Shown here in pieces: positions 44,657 through 53,388 of a stretch of DNA of 64,000 nucleotides. Position 1 is the first letter of the stretch; each line of letters begins with the position of its first letter. The translations under genes were made by a program, and so were the position numbers. The notes under the pieces are model-generated. The model worked only from the letters and a program-made list of their open reading frames with translations. It made no database searches and had not been told where the DNA came from. Origin of the DNA: F23-B02 sp963625685. Lineage in GTDB: Bacteria > Bacillota > Clostridia > Oscillospirales > Oscillospiraceae. Location: positions 372,001-436,000 of the forward strand of contig CAVFTR010000001.1 in assembly GCA_963625685.1 (NCBI GenBank), written 5' to 3'.

Positions 44657-45868
44657 ATGATATCCGTAAACAAGAAAAACGCGACGGCGTTTTACGCCGT
44701 CATTCAGGCGCTTTATTTCTGTTCGCTGGCGCTTATCGCCTGCTTTGCATCGACATATCTGCTCGATCGGGGCTTCAGCAGCGGCCGGATAGGCGTCATA
44801 CTCGGCCTTGGCAATCTCGGCTCGGCCGGCTTTCAGATACTGGTCGCCTCCTTCGTTCAGCGCACGGGCGTGCGCCTGGGACGGGCGATGTTCGCGGTGC
44901 ATGTGCTCATCGTTGTGCTGTCGGCCATGCTCCTGCTGCTCCCGCTCGGCGGCCTCGTCTTCTGCATTATCTACATTCTCGTATATTCGCTCAATTCCTC
45001 GATGCAGTCGTCGGTAAACTCGCTGTACCGCGGCTATCACGAGCGGGGCACGAGGATAAATTTCGGCGCGGCCCGCGGCTGCGGCTCGATGGCCTTTTCG
45101 CTCACGAGCCTTGCAACGGGTATACTGATACAGAAATATACGACGAACATCCTGCCGGGGCTGTATATCATCCCCTGCCTCCTGCTGTGCGCCGCCGTTC
45201 TCGTTTTCAACGCGCCGAATCTTGAAGAGCGTCAGCCGGGCAGCGTTAAGCCCTCGGAAAAGAAGATACTCATGAAGGAGTATCCGCAGTTTTACATTTT
45301 CTTTGCGGGCGTGCTCTGCCTTGCCACGGCAAACGGCTTCATGGATACCTATCTTATCCAGGTCATACGCCGCATAGGCGGCGACAGCTCGAACCTCGGC
45401 GTTGCGATGTTCATCTCCGCGATGACGGAGCTGCCCGCGATGCTCCTTTACCGCCGCGCGGCCGACAATATCGGAAACCGCAGGCTCCTTATCTTCGCGG
45501 GCTGGATGTGGGCGGCAAAGAACTTCTTCCTCATGCTCGCGCCGAATGTATATCTGCTGTACGCGGCGGAGCTGCTGCAGTTTGCGGGCTATGCCGTCTA
45601 CGTGCCGGCCGGCGTGCGCTTTGTCGCGCACACTCTGCCCGAGAGCGAGTTTCTCAAGGGGCAGTCGATCGTCGGCAGCGCTCTTACCCTGGGCTATCTG
45701 ATAGCGAGCTTCGCCGGAGGCATCATGATCGAGCTTGTCGGCATAGGCCTCACCCTGTGGGGCGTGCAGCTTTTCTCGGCGGCGGGAGTTATCCTGTTTA
45801 CGGTCGCGATGACGAAAAGCCTGAGCATGTTCCCCGCCGTGCCTCTTGCCAAGCAAAAGAAAAAATAA
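44657..45868 (+). CDS. Major facilitator superfamily transporter
   Basis: This 403-residue membrane protein has about 12 hydrophobic segments in two halves, a cytoplasmic loop after segment 6 (LEERQPGSVKPSEKK) and the pattern of the MFS_1-like, sugar-porter-related group (RGYHERGTRINFGAARGCGSMA). The substrate is unknown. Context suggests it handles a product or substrate of the two surface hydrolases upstream. It overlaps no neighbour; the phosphatase gene follows after 46 bases. Confidence 0.85.
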   Translation: MISVNKKNATAFYAVIQALYFCSLALIACFASTYLLDRGFSSGRIGVILGLGNLGSAGFQILVASFVQRTGVRLGRAMFAVHVLIVVLSAMLLLLPLGGLVFCIIYILVYSLNSSMQSSVNSLYRGYHERGTRINFGAARGCGSMAFSLTSLATGILIQKYTTNILPGLYIIPCLLLCAAVLVFNAPNLEERQPGSVKPSEKKILMKEYPQFYIFFAGVLCLATANGFMDTYLIQVIRRIGGDSSNLGVAMFISAMTELPAMLLYRRAADNIGNRRLLIFAGWMWAAKNFFLMLAPNVYLLYAAELLQFAGYAVYVPAGVRFVAHTLPESEFLKGQSIVGSALTLGYLIASFAGGIMIELVGIGLTLWGVQLFSAAGVILFTVAMTKSLSMFPAVPLAKQKKK

Positions 45869-45914
45869 GCCCCCGAGGCCGCTCCGGCGGACGAGAAAAG
45901 GAGGTAATCCCACA

Positions 45915-48092
45915 ATGAAAATGAAACTTACCAAAAAGCGCGCCGTGCTGTTCGTATTTGTCATGAACATGCTGCTGTTCATACTGCTCACGGCGCCTTT
46001 CAAGCTCTGGGCCGCGGCCTCGGAGATGACGCAGATGCGCCCGACGGCAGCGCTCACGCCGGTGCTCGGCATGATATTCGGCTGGCCTGCGGCTCTCGGC
46101 TGCGCGGCGGGAAACTTCGTGTCCGACATGAGCGCGGGCTACGAGCCGCTGTACGCCGCGATAAACAGCTTTCTTCAGATACTCTACGCGATGTGCGCGT
46201 ATGTCTTCTGGAAAAGGATAAACCGCGAGCGCGGCGGCCGGGAATTCCGGCTCGACAGCGTGTCGAGGATACTCAAGTTCTGCCTGCTGCTGGGCTTCAA
46301 CGCGATACTGACCGTTCTGTTTACGAGCGTCCTCAATCACGCTTATGACGTATCGGATATAATCTCCCTTGAAAATCTGTACGTTTTCATAAACAGCTTT
46401 GACGCCGGCCTTCTCTTCGGCGCTCCGCTCATGATACTCGGAAGCCTTCTTCAGCTGCATATGCAGAACCTGCGCGAGGGCGGCGAGACCAAGCCCGTGC
46501 ATTTTTCGATGAACGAGCGGATGATACTCAACACGCTCATCACGGGTCTGTGCATCTGCGTGCTCGTTGGCACCGCCGTATATCTTACCGACAAATACGG
46601 CTCGGGCAATATCAGCGTCCTGGGCAGGATATATCTCTTTGAGACGCTTGCCATGAACACGTATTTTGCGCTTTCCATCGGCTTCATGCGCTTTACGGAA
46701 AGGAAGATATCCCGTCCGATAGAAAAGCTTGCGAGGATCGCCGGAAGCTACTACTCCGGGCACTCGACGGACGAGCAGCGCAGCAGGCTGCTGAGCGAAT
46801 GTGAGGTCTACGCCAAGGACTCGACCGAGGTCGGCGAGCTTGCGCGCTCGTATATGTCAATGGTCCGCGATCTCGGAAAATATGTCGACAATCTTCAGAC
46901 CGTCATGGCCGAAAAGGAGCGCATAAACGCCGAGCTCAAGCTCGCGTCGGATATCCAGGCGCACATGCTGCCGTGCATCTTCCCTCCCTTCCCCGAGCAC
47001 AGCGAGTTTGAGCTTTACGCGCTCATGCATCCTGCCAAGGAGGTCGGCGGCGATTTCTACGATTTCTACATGATCGGAGAGGACAGGCTCGCCCTCGTCG
47101 TGGCAGACGTATCCGGCAAGGGCGTTCCCGCGGCTCTGTTCATGGTCATCACGAAGACCCTTATCAAAAACTATACGCAGATGGGCATGGAGCCCGCGGA
47201 GGTCTTCACGACGGTAAATCACCTCCTGTGCGACGGAAACGACGCTGGGCTGTTCGTCACGGCGTGGATGGGCGTTCTCGATATAAACAGCGGGCGTCTT
47301 TGCTATGTGAACGCCGGTCACAATCCCCCGCTTCTCAAAAGAGCGGACGGGGAGTTTGAATATCTGCGCGAAAGAGGCGGCTTCGTCCTTGCCGGCATGG
47401 ACGGCATAAAATACAGGCAGAGCTGCCTGACGATAAGCCCCGAGGACAGGCTGTTCCTTTACACCGACGGCGTTACCGAGACGACGGATACGCACGAGCG
47501 CCTTTTCGGCGAGGAGCGGCTCAGAGACTTCATGAACGGACACGACAGCTGCAATACCGAGTCTATGCTGAAGGAGCTCTGCGTGCAGCTGCGTGACTTT
47601 GCCGACGGAGAAGCGCAGTTTGACGATATAACGATGCTGCTTCTCGACTTCAAGGGTCCGCAGGCGCCGCTCGAGCGCGTCTTCGAGGCCAGAGAGGCGC
47701 TCGTCCCCGAGGTGCTCGGCTTCGTCGAGCAGGAGCTTGAAAAGGCAGGCTGCTCGATGAAGCTCCAGGTCGCCGTGAGCGTGGCGATCGAGGAGGTCTT
47801 CGTCAACATCGCAAACTACGCCTACCCCGAGGGCGGCGGAACGGCAAGGCTCTCGGTAAGCGTAGACGACGCGGCGGACGAAGCGACCTTCGTCGTTTCC
47901 GACTCCGGCATCGCCTTCGATCCGCTGCAGAGGGACGATCCGGACATCACGCTCAGCGCGGAGCAGCGCGAGGTCGGCGGCCTGGGCATATATATCGTAA
48001 AGCAGACGATGGATACTGTGACCTATTCCCGTGAAAACGGAGAAAATATACTGAAAATGACTAAAAAGCTGGGAAGGAGTCTGAGCAAATGA
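45915..48092 (+). CDS. Membrane PP2C (SpoIIE/RsbU) phosphatase fused to an RsbW-like kinase domain
   Basis: The start at 45915 follows AGGAGG, giving 725 residues. Residues 1-260 hold about six membrane helices (segment TAALTPVLGMIFGWPAALG recalls MASE or ECF S-component sensors). A HAMP-like linker with coiled coil spans 260-345. The PP2C domain (about 345-580) has all metal aspartates: GGDFYD (380, 383), ADVSGKG (398), TDGVTE (518) and FDDIT (570-571). A GHKL/RsbW-like ATPase (590-720) follows, with N box IEEVFVNIANYAY, DSGIAFDP and GGLGIYIV. Phosphatase and kinase of a partner-switch thus reside in one protein, and the sensor is presumably in the membrane. The STAS gene downstream overlaps its stop. 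Confidence 0.9.
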   Translation: MKMKLTKKRAVLFVFVMNMLLFILLTAPFKLWAAASEMTQMRPTAALTPVLGMIFGWPAALGCAAGNFVSDMSAGYEPLYAAINSFLQILYAMCAYVFWKRINRERGGREFRLDSVSRILKFCLLLGFNAILTVLFTSVLNHAYDVSDIISLENLYVFINSFDAGLLFGAPLMILGSLLQLHMQNLREGGETKPVHFSMNERMILNTLITGLCICVLVGTAVYLTDKYGSGNISVLGRIYLFETLAMNTYFALSIGFMRFTERKISRPIEKLARIAGSYYSGHSTDEQRSRLLSECEVYAKDSTEVGELARSYMSMVRDLGKYVDNLQTVMAEKERINAELKLASDIQAHMLPCIFPPFPEHSEFELYALMHPAKEVGGDFYDFYMIGEDRLALVVADVSGKGVPAALFMVITKTLIKNYTQMGMEPAEVFTTVNHLLCDGNDAGLFVTAWMGVLDINSGRLCYVNAGHNPPLLKRADGEFEYLRERGGFVLAGMDGIKYRQSCLTISPEDRLFLYTDGVTETTDTHERLFGEERLRDFMNGHDSCNTESMLKELCVQLRDFADGEAQFDDITMLLLDFKGPQAPLERVFEAREALVPEVLGFVEQELEKAGCSMKLQVAVSVAIEEVFVNIANYAYPEGGGTARLSVSVDDAADEATFVVSDSGIAFDPLQRDDPDITLSAEQREVGGLGIYIVKQTMDTVTYSRENGENILKMTKKLGRSLSK

Positions 48093-48385
48093 AGATCGAG
48101 CCCGAACAGAAAAACGAGACCATGACTCTGCATATGCAGGGCAGACTTGACACTATCACCTCGCCGGAGTTGGAGAGAGTTATCGACTCTCTCCCGTCGG
48201 AGGTGAGCGTTCTTGTCCTTGATATGAAGGAGCTGAGCTACATATCCTCCGCGGGACTGCGCGTGCTTCTCGTCGCGCAGAAGAAAATGAGCCGCATTGG
48301 CTCCATGAAGCTCACAGGCGTCTGCGAGGACGTGATGGAGGTCCTTGAAATGACCGGCTTTGCCGATATATTGGTGATCGAATGA
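48089..48385 (+). CDS. STAS-domain anti-sigma-factor antagonist (RsbV/SpoIIAA-like)
   Basis: This 98-residue stand-alone STAS protein has the conserved VLDMKELSYISSAGLRVLL; Ser53 or Ser54 is the expected phosphorylation site. It is probably phosphorylated by the ATPase domain and dephosphorylated by the PP2C domain encoded directly upstream, whose gene it overlaps by four bases (ATGA). No sigma factor lies in the window, so the output partner is unknown. Confidence 0.9.
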   Translation: MKIEPEQKNETMTLHMQGRLDTITSPELERVIDSLPSEVSVLVLDMKELSYISSAGLRVLLVAQKKMSRIGSMKLTGVCEDVMEVLEMTGFADILVIE

Positions 48386-48948
48386 TGGAACTTGCAAGCA
48401 GAGCTGTTATTTTCGCGGCCGAGGCCCACGACGGGATGCGCCGCAAGCAGGCCGATACTCCGTATATCCTGCACCCCATGGAGGCGGCGGTCATCGTCGG
48501 CACGGTGACGAGCGATCAGCACGTCATCGCCGCGGCGGCGCTCCACGACGTTGTGGAGGACGCCGGCATAACGATGCGCGAGCTCGAGGAGCGCTTCGGC
48601 AAAAGGGTCGCGGAGCTCGTCGCGTCGGAGACCGAGGACAAGATGCCGCCGCTGCCCGCAGCGAGCACCTGGAAGGCGCGCAAATCCGAGTCCCTGCGCA
48701 TACTGCGCGAGACCGGCGACAGGGACATCAAGATACTCTATCTCGGCGACAAGCTCGCCAATCTGCGCTCGATATACCTTGTCTGGCTGAGGAAGGGGCA
48801 TGATGTATGGCTCGACTTCAATCAGAAGGACCCCGCCGAGCAGGCGTGGTACTATCGCAACATTGCAGACAGCATACGTGAGCTTTCCGACACGCCGGCA
48901 TGGCAGGAGTTCAACGGACTGACAGAAACGATATTTGCGGAGGTTTGA
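48382..48948 (+). CDS. Small HD-domain hydrolase, MESH1/SpoT-hydrolase-like
   Basis: This 188-residue HD protein resembles stand-alone (p)ppGpp hydrolases. His31 in YILHPMEAA, His55-Asp56 with VVED (Glu59, Asp60) and Asp123 in LGDKLANLR match the metal and ED motifs of RelA/SpoT hydrolase domains. No synthetase domain is attached. It overlaps the STAS gene (ATGA) and precedes the STAS-kinase gene by two bases. A role in removing alarmone or a similar nucleotide within this signalling operon is inferred. Confidence 0.83.
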   Translation: MMELASRAVIFAAEAHDGMRRKQADTPYILHPMEAAVIVGTVTSDQHVIAAAALHDVVEDAGITMRELEERFGKRVAELVASETEDKMPPLPAASTWKARKSESLRILRETGDRDIKILYLGDKLANLRSIYLVWLRKGHDVWLDFNQKDPAEQAWYYRNIADSIRELSDTPAWQEFNGLTETIFAEV

Positions 48949-48950
48949 AA

Positions 48951-50126
48951 ATGTCTGAGCTGCTTACATATCATTTGGACGATGGAGTGCTGACCGTGCA
49001 TCTTGGCGGCCGTATCGACGCCTCGAACGCATCGGAGGTGGAAAAGCTGATAAGCTCCGCACGCGCCGGCGCGCCGGAGGCTGCGGTCATGATAGACGCG
49101 GAAAAGCTCGAGTATATCTCAAGCGCCGGCCTGCGCATACTGCTGCGTCTGCGTAAGGAAAAGCCCGGACTTGAGGTCATAAACGTATCGTCCGAGGTGT
49201 ACGAGGTCCTGGATATGACGGGCTTTACGGAGATGATGACGGTCAGAAAGGCGTACCGCCGCCTGTCGGTCGACGGCTGCGAGCTCATAGGCAGGGGCGC
49301 AAACGGCGCCGTGTACCGCTATGACGCGGAGACTATCATAAAGCTTTATTTTAATCCCGACGCTCTGCCGGAGATACAGCGCGAGCGCGAGCTGGCCCGC
49401 AGGGCCCTGGTGCTCGGCATAAACACCGCTATCCCCTACGATGTCGTGCGCATCGGCGAAAGCTACGGCACCGTAATGGAGCTGCTCGAGGCCGTCTCCC
49501 TGTCAAAGCTCATAAAGAACGACCCCGGGCATATGGATCTGCCGCTTAAATACTACGTGGATATGCTCAGGCAGATACACTCCACCGAGCTCAGGCCCGG
49601 CGATATGCCCGACATGAAGCAGGTGGCGCTCGGCTGGGCGGCATTTGACCGTGAGCATCTGCCCGCGCAGCTCGGCAGCAAGCTGTATGACATGGTGCAG
49701 GCCGTCCCCGAGAGGCACACCATGATGCACGGAGACTATCACAGCAACAACATCATGGTCCGCGACGGCGAGGCGCTGCTTATCGACATGGACACTCTCT
49801 GCATGGGCCACCCCATCTTTGAGCTCGGCTCCATGTTCAACGCCTACGTCGGCTTCTCGGAGCTTGACCATTCCTCTGTCGAGAGCTTCCTCGGCTTTTC
49901 GCGCGAGGTCTCTGTCGAGTTCTGGCACAGAGCGCTGGCCATGTACCTCGGCACAGAGGATGCCGAAAGGATACGCGAGGTCGAGACCAAGGCGAAGCTC
50001 GTCGGCTACATGCGCCTGCTGCGCCGCACGATACGCCGCAATGAGCCCGAGCGCGAGAGGCTTATCGATTTTTATAAGGGCGAGCTCATAAAGCTCATCC
50101 CGGCGGTGGACGAGCTGACGTTTTGA
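48951..50126 (+). CDS. STAS domain fused to APH-like small-molecule/protein kinase
   Basis: The 391-residue product starts at 48951 (GGAGG 8 bases upstream, overlapping the HD gene's 3' end). Residues 1-100 form a STAS domain with YISSAGLRILL (Ser57/Ser58). Residues 108-375 form an aminoglycoside-phosphotransferase-like kinase: loop GRGANGAVYR (114-123), Lys131, catalytic HGDYHSNN (260-267) and IDMD (278-281). All key kinase residues are present. It may phosphorylate a small molecule or a STAS partner. Drug resistance is unlikely given the fusion and context. It ends the operon. Confidence 0.87.
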   Translation: MSELLTYHLDDGVLTVHLGGRIDASNASEVEKLISSARAGAPEAAVMIDAEKLEYISSAGLRILLRLRKEKPGLEVINVSSEVYEVLDMTGFTEMMTVRKAYRRLSVDGCELIGRGANGAVYRYDAETIIKLYFNPDALPEIQRERELARRALVLGINTAIPYDVVRIGESYGTVMELLEAVSLSKLIKNDPGHMDLPLKYYVDMLRQIHSTELRPGDMPDMKQVALGWAAFDREHLPAQLGSKLYDMVQAVPERHTMMHGDYHSNNIMVRDGEALLIDMDTLCMGHPIFELGSMFNAYVGFSELDHSSVESFLGFSREVSVEFWHRALAMYLGTEDAERIREVETKAKLVGYMRLLRRTIRRNEPERERLIDFYKGELIKLIPAVDELTF

Positions 50127-50141
50127 TCAAAGGGATAAAAA

Positions 50142-50178
50142 AAAACGGTGAAGGTTCAAAATGAACCTTCACCGTTTT
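50142..50178. terminator. Strong bidirectional terminator
   Basis: A 16-bp perfect stem (AAAACGGTGAAGGTTC and complement) with a 5-base loop has an A-run before and CGTTTTT after. It serves the plus operon and the convergent lipoprotein gene. Confidence 0.9.
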
Positions 50179-50194
50179 CGTTTTTCGGAGCGCG

Positions 50195-50512
50195 TCAGTC
50201 GACAGTGAGACTGGCTTTAATGTCGTTATCGTGAAGAAGGCACGCCTCGCCGTCCCGGTACCGCAGGGTGAACGAATGTTCCTGACCGTCCCCGTCCTCC
50301 AGGGTAAAGCTGTAGTCTCCGTCTTTTTCTATTGTGATGTTTATCGTATTGCCGGACGTTGAAAAGTTCACGCTGTTGGCCGGTATCTCCGTAAGCGTCA
50401 GGCTGTCCATGTCTTCTATCGTTATATGCGCGGTTTTATTATCCGACGAGCAGGCGCACAGACTGAATATCATAAGCATGGCCAGCAGCGCCGCCGTTAT
50501 GGTTTTTTTCAT
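50195..50512 (-). CDS. Small lipoprotein, unknown function
   Basis: The 105-residue product has a lipoprotein signal with lipobox LCAC (Cys21) and a small beta-rich domain (SGNTINITIEKDGDYSFTLEDGDGQEHSFTLRY split by Gly/Asp turns). No family is recognised. AAGGAG precedes the ATG. A 7-bp palindrome, ATCATTA-A-TAATGAT (50531-50545), lies in its upstream region and may be part of its control. Confidence 0.75.
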   Translation of the reverse strand: MKKTITAALLAMLMIFSLCACSSDNKTAHITIEDMDSLTLTEIPANSVNFSTSGNTINITIEKDGDYSFTLEDGDGQEHSFTLRYRDGEACLLHDNDIKASLTVD

Positions 50513-50697
50513 AATTACGCTCCTTTATTGATCATTAATAATGATATTCTACCAGCTGTCCGCCGCCGTTTCAAGCGTATTCTGTGAACAGCGGCAGCTC
50601 CGGCGCTGATTTGATGTGCGTATTCTACAAACGGCGGTCCCTGAGCGGGCATTGATATGTTGAATTTAATAATTATGAATATCAGCTCAGAAAAAGC

Positions 50698-50725
50698 TTG
50701 ACTTTTATGCACACGGATGTATAAT
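50698..50725 (+). promoter_or_regulatory. Promoter of the arginine operon
   Basis: TTGACT (50698-50703), a 16-base spacer and a perfect TATAAT (50720-50725). The rest of the 246-base gap (50513-50758) holds no gene. Confidence 0.8.
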
Positions 50726-50726
50726 T

Positions 50727-50744
50727 AGTGCATAAATATTCAAG
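50727..50744 (+). promoter_or_regulatory. Candidate ArgR operator (ARG box)
   Basis: AGTGCATAAATATTCAAG matches the Bacillus ARG box CATGAATAAAAATTCAAG at 14 of 18 positions and covers the predicted transcription start. A partial second site with an AATTCAAC half lies at about 50659-50680 on the other strand. Confidence 0.5.
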
Positions 50745-50758
50745 GAGGCACTTGTGCA

Positions 50759-51979
50759 ATGAATAAACAGGATATAAAAAAAGTCGTGCTGGCATATTCC
50801 GGCGGTCTTGATACTTCCATCATAATCCCCTGGCTGAAGGAAAACTACAACGATCCCGAGATCATCGCCGTCGCAGGCAACGTCGGTCAGGCCGACGAGC
50901 TCGAGGGGCTCGAGGAAAAGGCGATAAAGACCGGCGCAAGCAAGCTCATCGTTGCCGATCTCGTCGATGAAATGGTCGACGACGTCATCATCCCCGCGAT
51001 GAAGATGGACGCAAAGTATGAGACCTATCTTCTCGGTACGGCCTTCGCACGTCCTGTAATAGGCAAGAAGCTGGCAGAGATAGCAATCGCCGAGGGCGCC
51101 GACGCGATAGCTCACGGCGCTACCGGCAAGGGCAACGATCAGGTCCGCTTCGAGCTGGCGATCAAGCGCTTTGCTCCCGACATGAAGATCATCGCTCCCT
51201 GGCGTGAGTGGGATATAAAATCCAGGGACGAGGAGATAGACTACGCCGAGGCGCACAAGGTCCCTCTGAAGATCAGCCGCGAGACCAACTACTCCAAGGA
51301 TAAAAACCTCTGGCATCTGAGCCACGAGGGCCTCGATCTTGAGGATCCGGCAAACGAGCCCGATTACGACAAGCCGGGCTTCCTTGAGATGGGCGTTTCC
51401 CCGATGCAGGCTCCCGACGCTCCCACCTATGTCACCATAGATTTTGAAGCGGGCGTTCCCGTGGCCGTGGACGGCGAGAAGATGAAGGCCAGCAAGATCA
51501 TCGAAAAGCTCAACGCTCTGGGCGGCGCAAACGGCATCGGCATAATCGACATAGTCGAGAACCGTCTCGTCGGCATGAAGGACCGCGGCATTTACGAGAC
51601 TCCGGGCGGCACCATCCTCTACTTTGCTCACGAGCAGCTCGAGATGCTGACCGTCGATAAGGACACCCTGCACGAGAAGAAAAAGCTCGCCATCGTCATG
51701 GCAGATCAGATATACAACGGCAAGTGGTACTCCGCTCTCACCGAAGCGCTCGTGGCATTTGCAAACGAGTCGAACAAGTACGTCACCGGCTCTGTAAAGC
51801 TCAAGCTCTACAAGGGCAACATCATCCCCGCCGGCACCACCAGCCCCTACTCCCTGTACAGCGAGCAGCTCGTCACCTTCGGCGAGAGCGACTACGATCA
51901 GGCTCAGGCCGCAGGCTTCATAAACCTCTGGGGCATGCCGACCCAGGTCGAGGCTCTCCGCGAGCAGGGCAAGCTCTGA
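50759..51979 (+). CDS. argG: Argininosuccinate synthase
   Basis: ArgG joins citrulline and aspartate with ATP. The 406 residues show the ATP pyrophosphatase loop AYSGGLDTS (near residue 12), HGATGKGNDQVRFE and TNYSKDKNLWHLSHEG. Length and motifs are those of the family. AGGAGG precedes the ATG. It is the first gene of an operon running to carB. Confidence 0.97.
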   Translation: MNKQDIKKVVLAYSGGLDTSIIIPWLKENYNDPEIIAVAGNVGQADELEGLEEKAIKTGASKLIVADLVDEMVDDVIIPAMKMDAKYETYLLGTAFARPVIGKKLAEIAIAEGADAIAHGATGKGNDQVRFELAIKRFAPDMKIIAPWREWDIKSRDEEIDYAEAHKVPLKISRETNYSKDKNLWHLSHEGLDLEDPANEPDYDKPGFLEMGVSPMQAPDAPTYVTIDFEAGVPVAVDGEKMKASKIIEKLNALGGANGIGIIDIVENRLVGMKDRGIYETPGGTILYFAHEQLEMLTVDKDTLHEKKKLAIVMADQIYNGKWYSALTEALVAFANESNKYVTGSVKLKLYKGNIIPAGTTSPYSLYSEQLVTFGESDYDQAQAAGFINLWGMPTQVEALREQGKL

Positions 51980-52005
51980 GCATCCGGGCAAGGAAGTGAC
52001 TGAGC

Positions 52006-53388
52006 ATGGCTAAGCTTTGGGCCGGACGCACGGACGGCAATACGGACAGTCTGGCGGACGACTTCAATTCCTCTATCCCCTTTGACTGCCGCATGTACAG
52101 GCAGGACATCACAGGAAGCATGGCTCACGCCGCCATGCTCGGCGCTGCCGGCATCATAGACAGCGCGGACGCCGAGGCGCTGATCGACGGTCTTCAGGGG
52201 ATACTGGACGATCTCGACTCCGGCAAGCTGCAATTTGACCTCACATGCGAGGATATACATATGTTCGTCGAGCAGGTGCTCACCGAAAGGCTCGGCGACA
52301 CCGGCAAAAAGCTTCACACGGCGCGCAGCCGGAACGATCAGGTCGCGCTCGACCTGAGAATGTATCTGCGCGGACAGTGCGACGATATATCGTCGCAGAT
52401 AAGAGAGCTCATCGGGGCGCTCAGCGCCAGAGCTCAGGAGTACGGCGACGCTATAATGCCGGGCTACACCCATTTGCAGAGAGCGCAGCCGATCACCTTC
52501 GGGCACCATCTCATGGCCTACGCCATGATGCTGCTGCGCGATCTCGACAGGCTCTCCGATTGCAGACGGCGCATGAATCAGAGCCCCATCGGCTGCTGCG
52601 CCCTCGCCGGAACGACCTATCCTACCGACAGGCGCTTCGAGGCTGAAAGGCTCGGCTTCGACGGCCTGTGCATGAACTCGATAGACGGCGTGTCCGACCG
52701 CGATTTCTGCGCCGAGCTTCTCGGTGCGCTGTCGATACTCATGATGCACCTGTCGCGCCTTTCCGAGGAGCTCATACTCTGGACGAGCTGGGAGTTTGGC
52801 TTTGTCGAGCTGGCAAACGCCTACACGACGGGCTCGTCGATCATGCCGCAGAAGAAAAACTCCGATATGGCGGAGCTCATCCGCGGCAAAACGGGGCGCG
52901 TCTACGGCGATCTTATGGGCATGCTGACGGTGCTCAAGGGTCTTCCGATGGCATACAACAAGGACATGCAGGAGGACAAGGAGGGCGTATTCGACGCCTG
53001 CGACACCGTTTCGATGTGTCTGCCGGTCATGACCGGCATGATAAGGACCATGACCGCCAAGCCCGAGGCGATGCGCAAGGCCGCGCAGAAGGGCTTTATA
53101 AACGCCACCGACCTTGCCGACTATCTCGTCAGAAAGGGGCTCCCCTTCCGCAGTGCCTATAAGATCGTGGGCTCCATCGTCGGCGACTGTATAAAGGCCG
53201 GGACGGTGCTCGAGGAGCTTTCCGTTGAAAGCTACAAAAAATACAGCGAGCTGTTCGATACGGACGTATACGAGGCCATCGACCTTGTTCAGTGCGTGAA
53301 AAGGCGCACGAGCGAGGGCGGTCCGGCCAGGCTCCGGGAACAGATAGACTATGTAAACAACATTCTGAAAGGATGTCATGGATCATGA
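52006..53388 (+). CDS. argH: Argininosuccinate lyase
   Basis: ArgH splits argininosuccinate into arginine and fumarate. The 460 residues have HTARSRNDQV and the superfamily signature GSSIMPQKKNSD. It follows argG by 26 bases, and its stop overlaps the start of the transporter binding-protein gene (ATGA), so it is translationally coupled to an amino-acid importer. Confidence 0.97.
   Translation: MAKLWAGRTDGNTDSLADDFNSSIPFDCRMYRQDITGSMAHAAMLGAAGIIDSADAEALIDGLQGILDDLDSGKLQFDLTCEDIHMFVEQVLTERLGDTGKKLHTARSRNDQVALDLRMYLRGQCDDISSQIRELIGALSARAQEYGDAIMPGYTHLQRAQPITFGHHLMAYAMMLLRDLDRLSDCRRRMNQSPIGCCALAGTTYPTDRRFEAERLGFDGLCMNSIDGVSDRDFCAELLGALSILMMHLSRLSEELILWTSWEFGFVELANAYTTGSSIMPQKKNSDMAELIRGKTGRVYGDLMGMLTVLKGLPMAYNKDMQEDKEGVFDACDTVSMCLPVMTGMIRTMTAKPEAMRKAAQKGFINATDLADYLVRKGLPFRSAYKIVGSIVGDCIKAGTVLEELSVESYKKYSELFDTDVYEAIDLVQCVKRRTSEGGPARLREQIDYVNNILKGCHGS

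Noticed and set aside
48951..50126. Antibiotic-resistance aminoglycoside phosphotransferase
   Set aside because: The kinase fold is APH-like, but it is fused to a STAS domain and lies in a signalling operon, so a resistance call is not justified.
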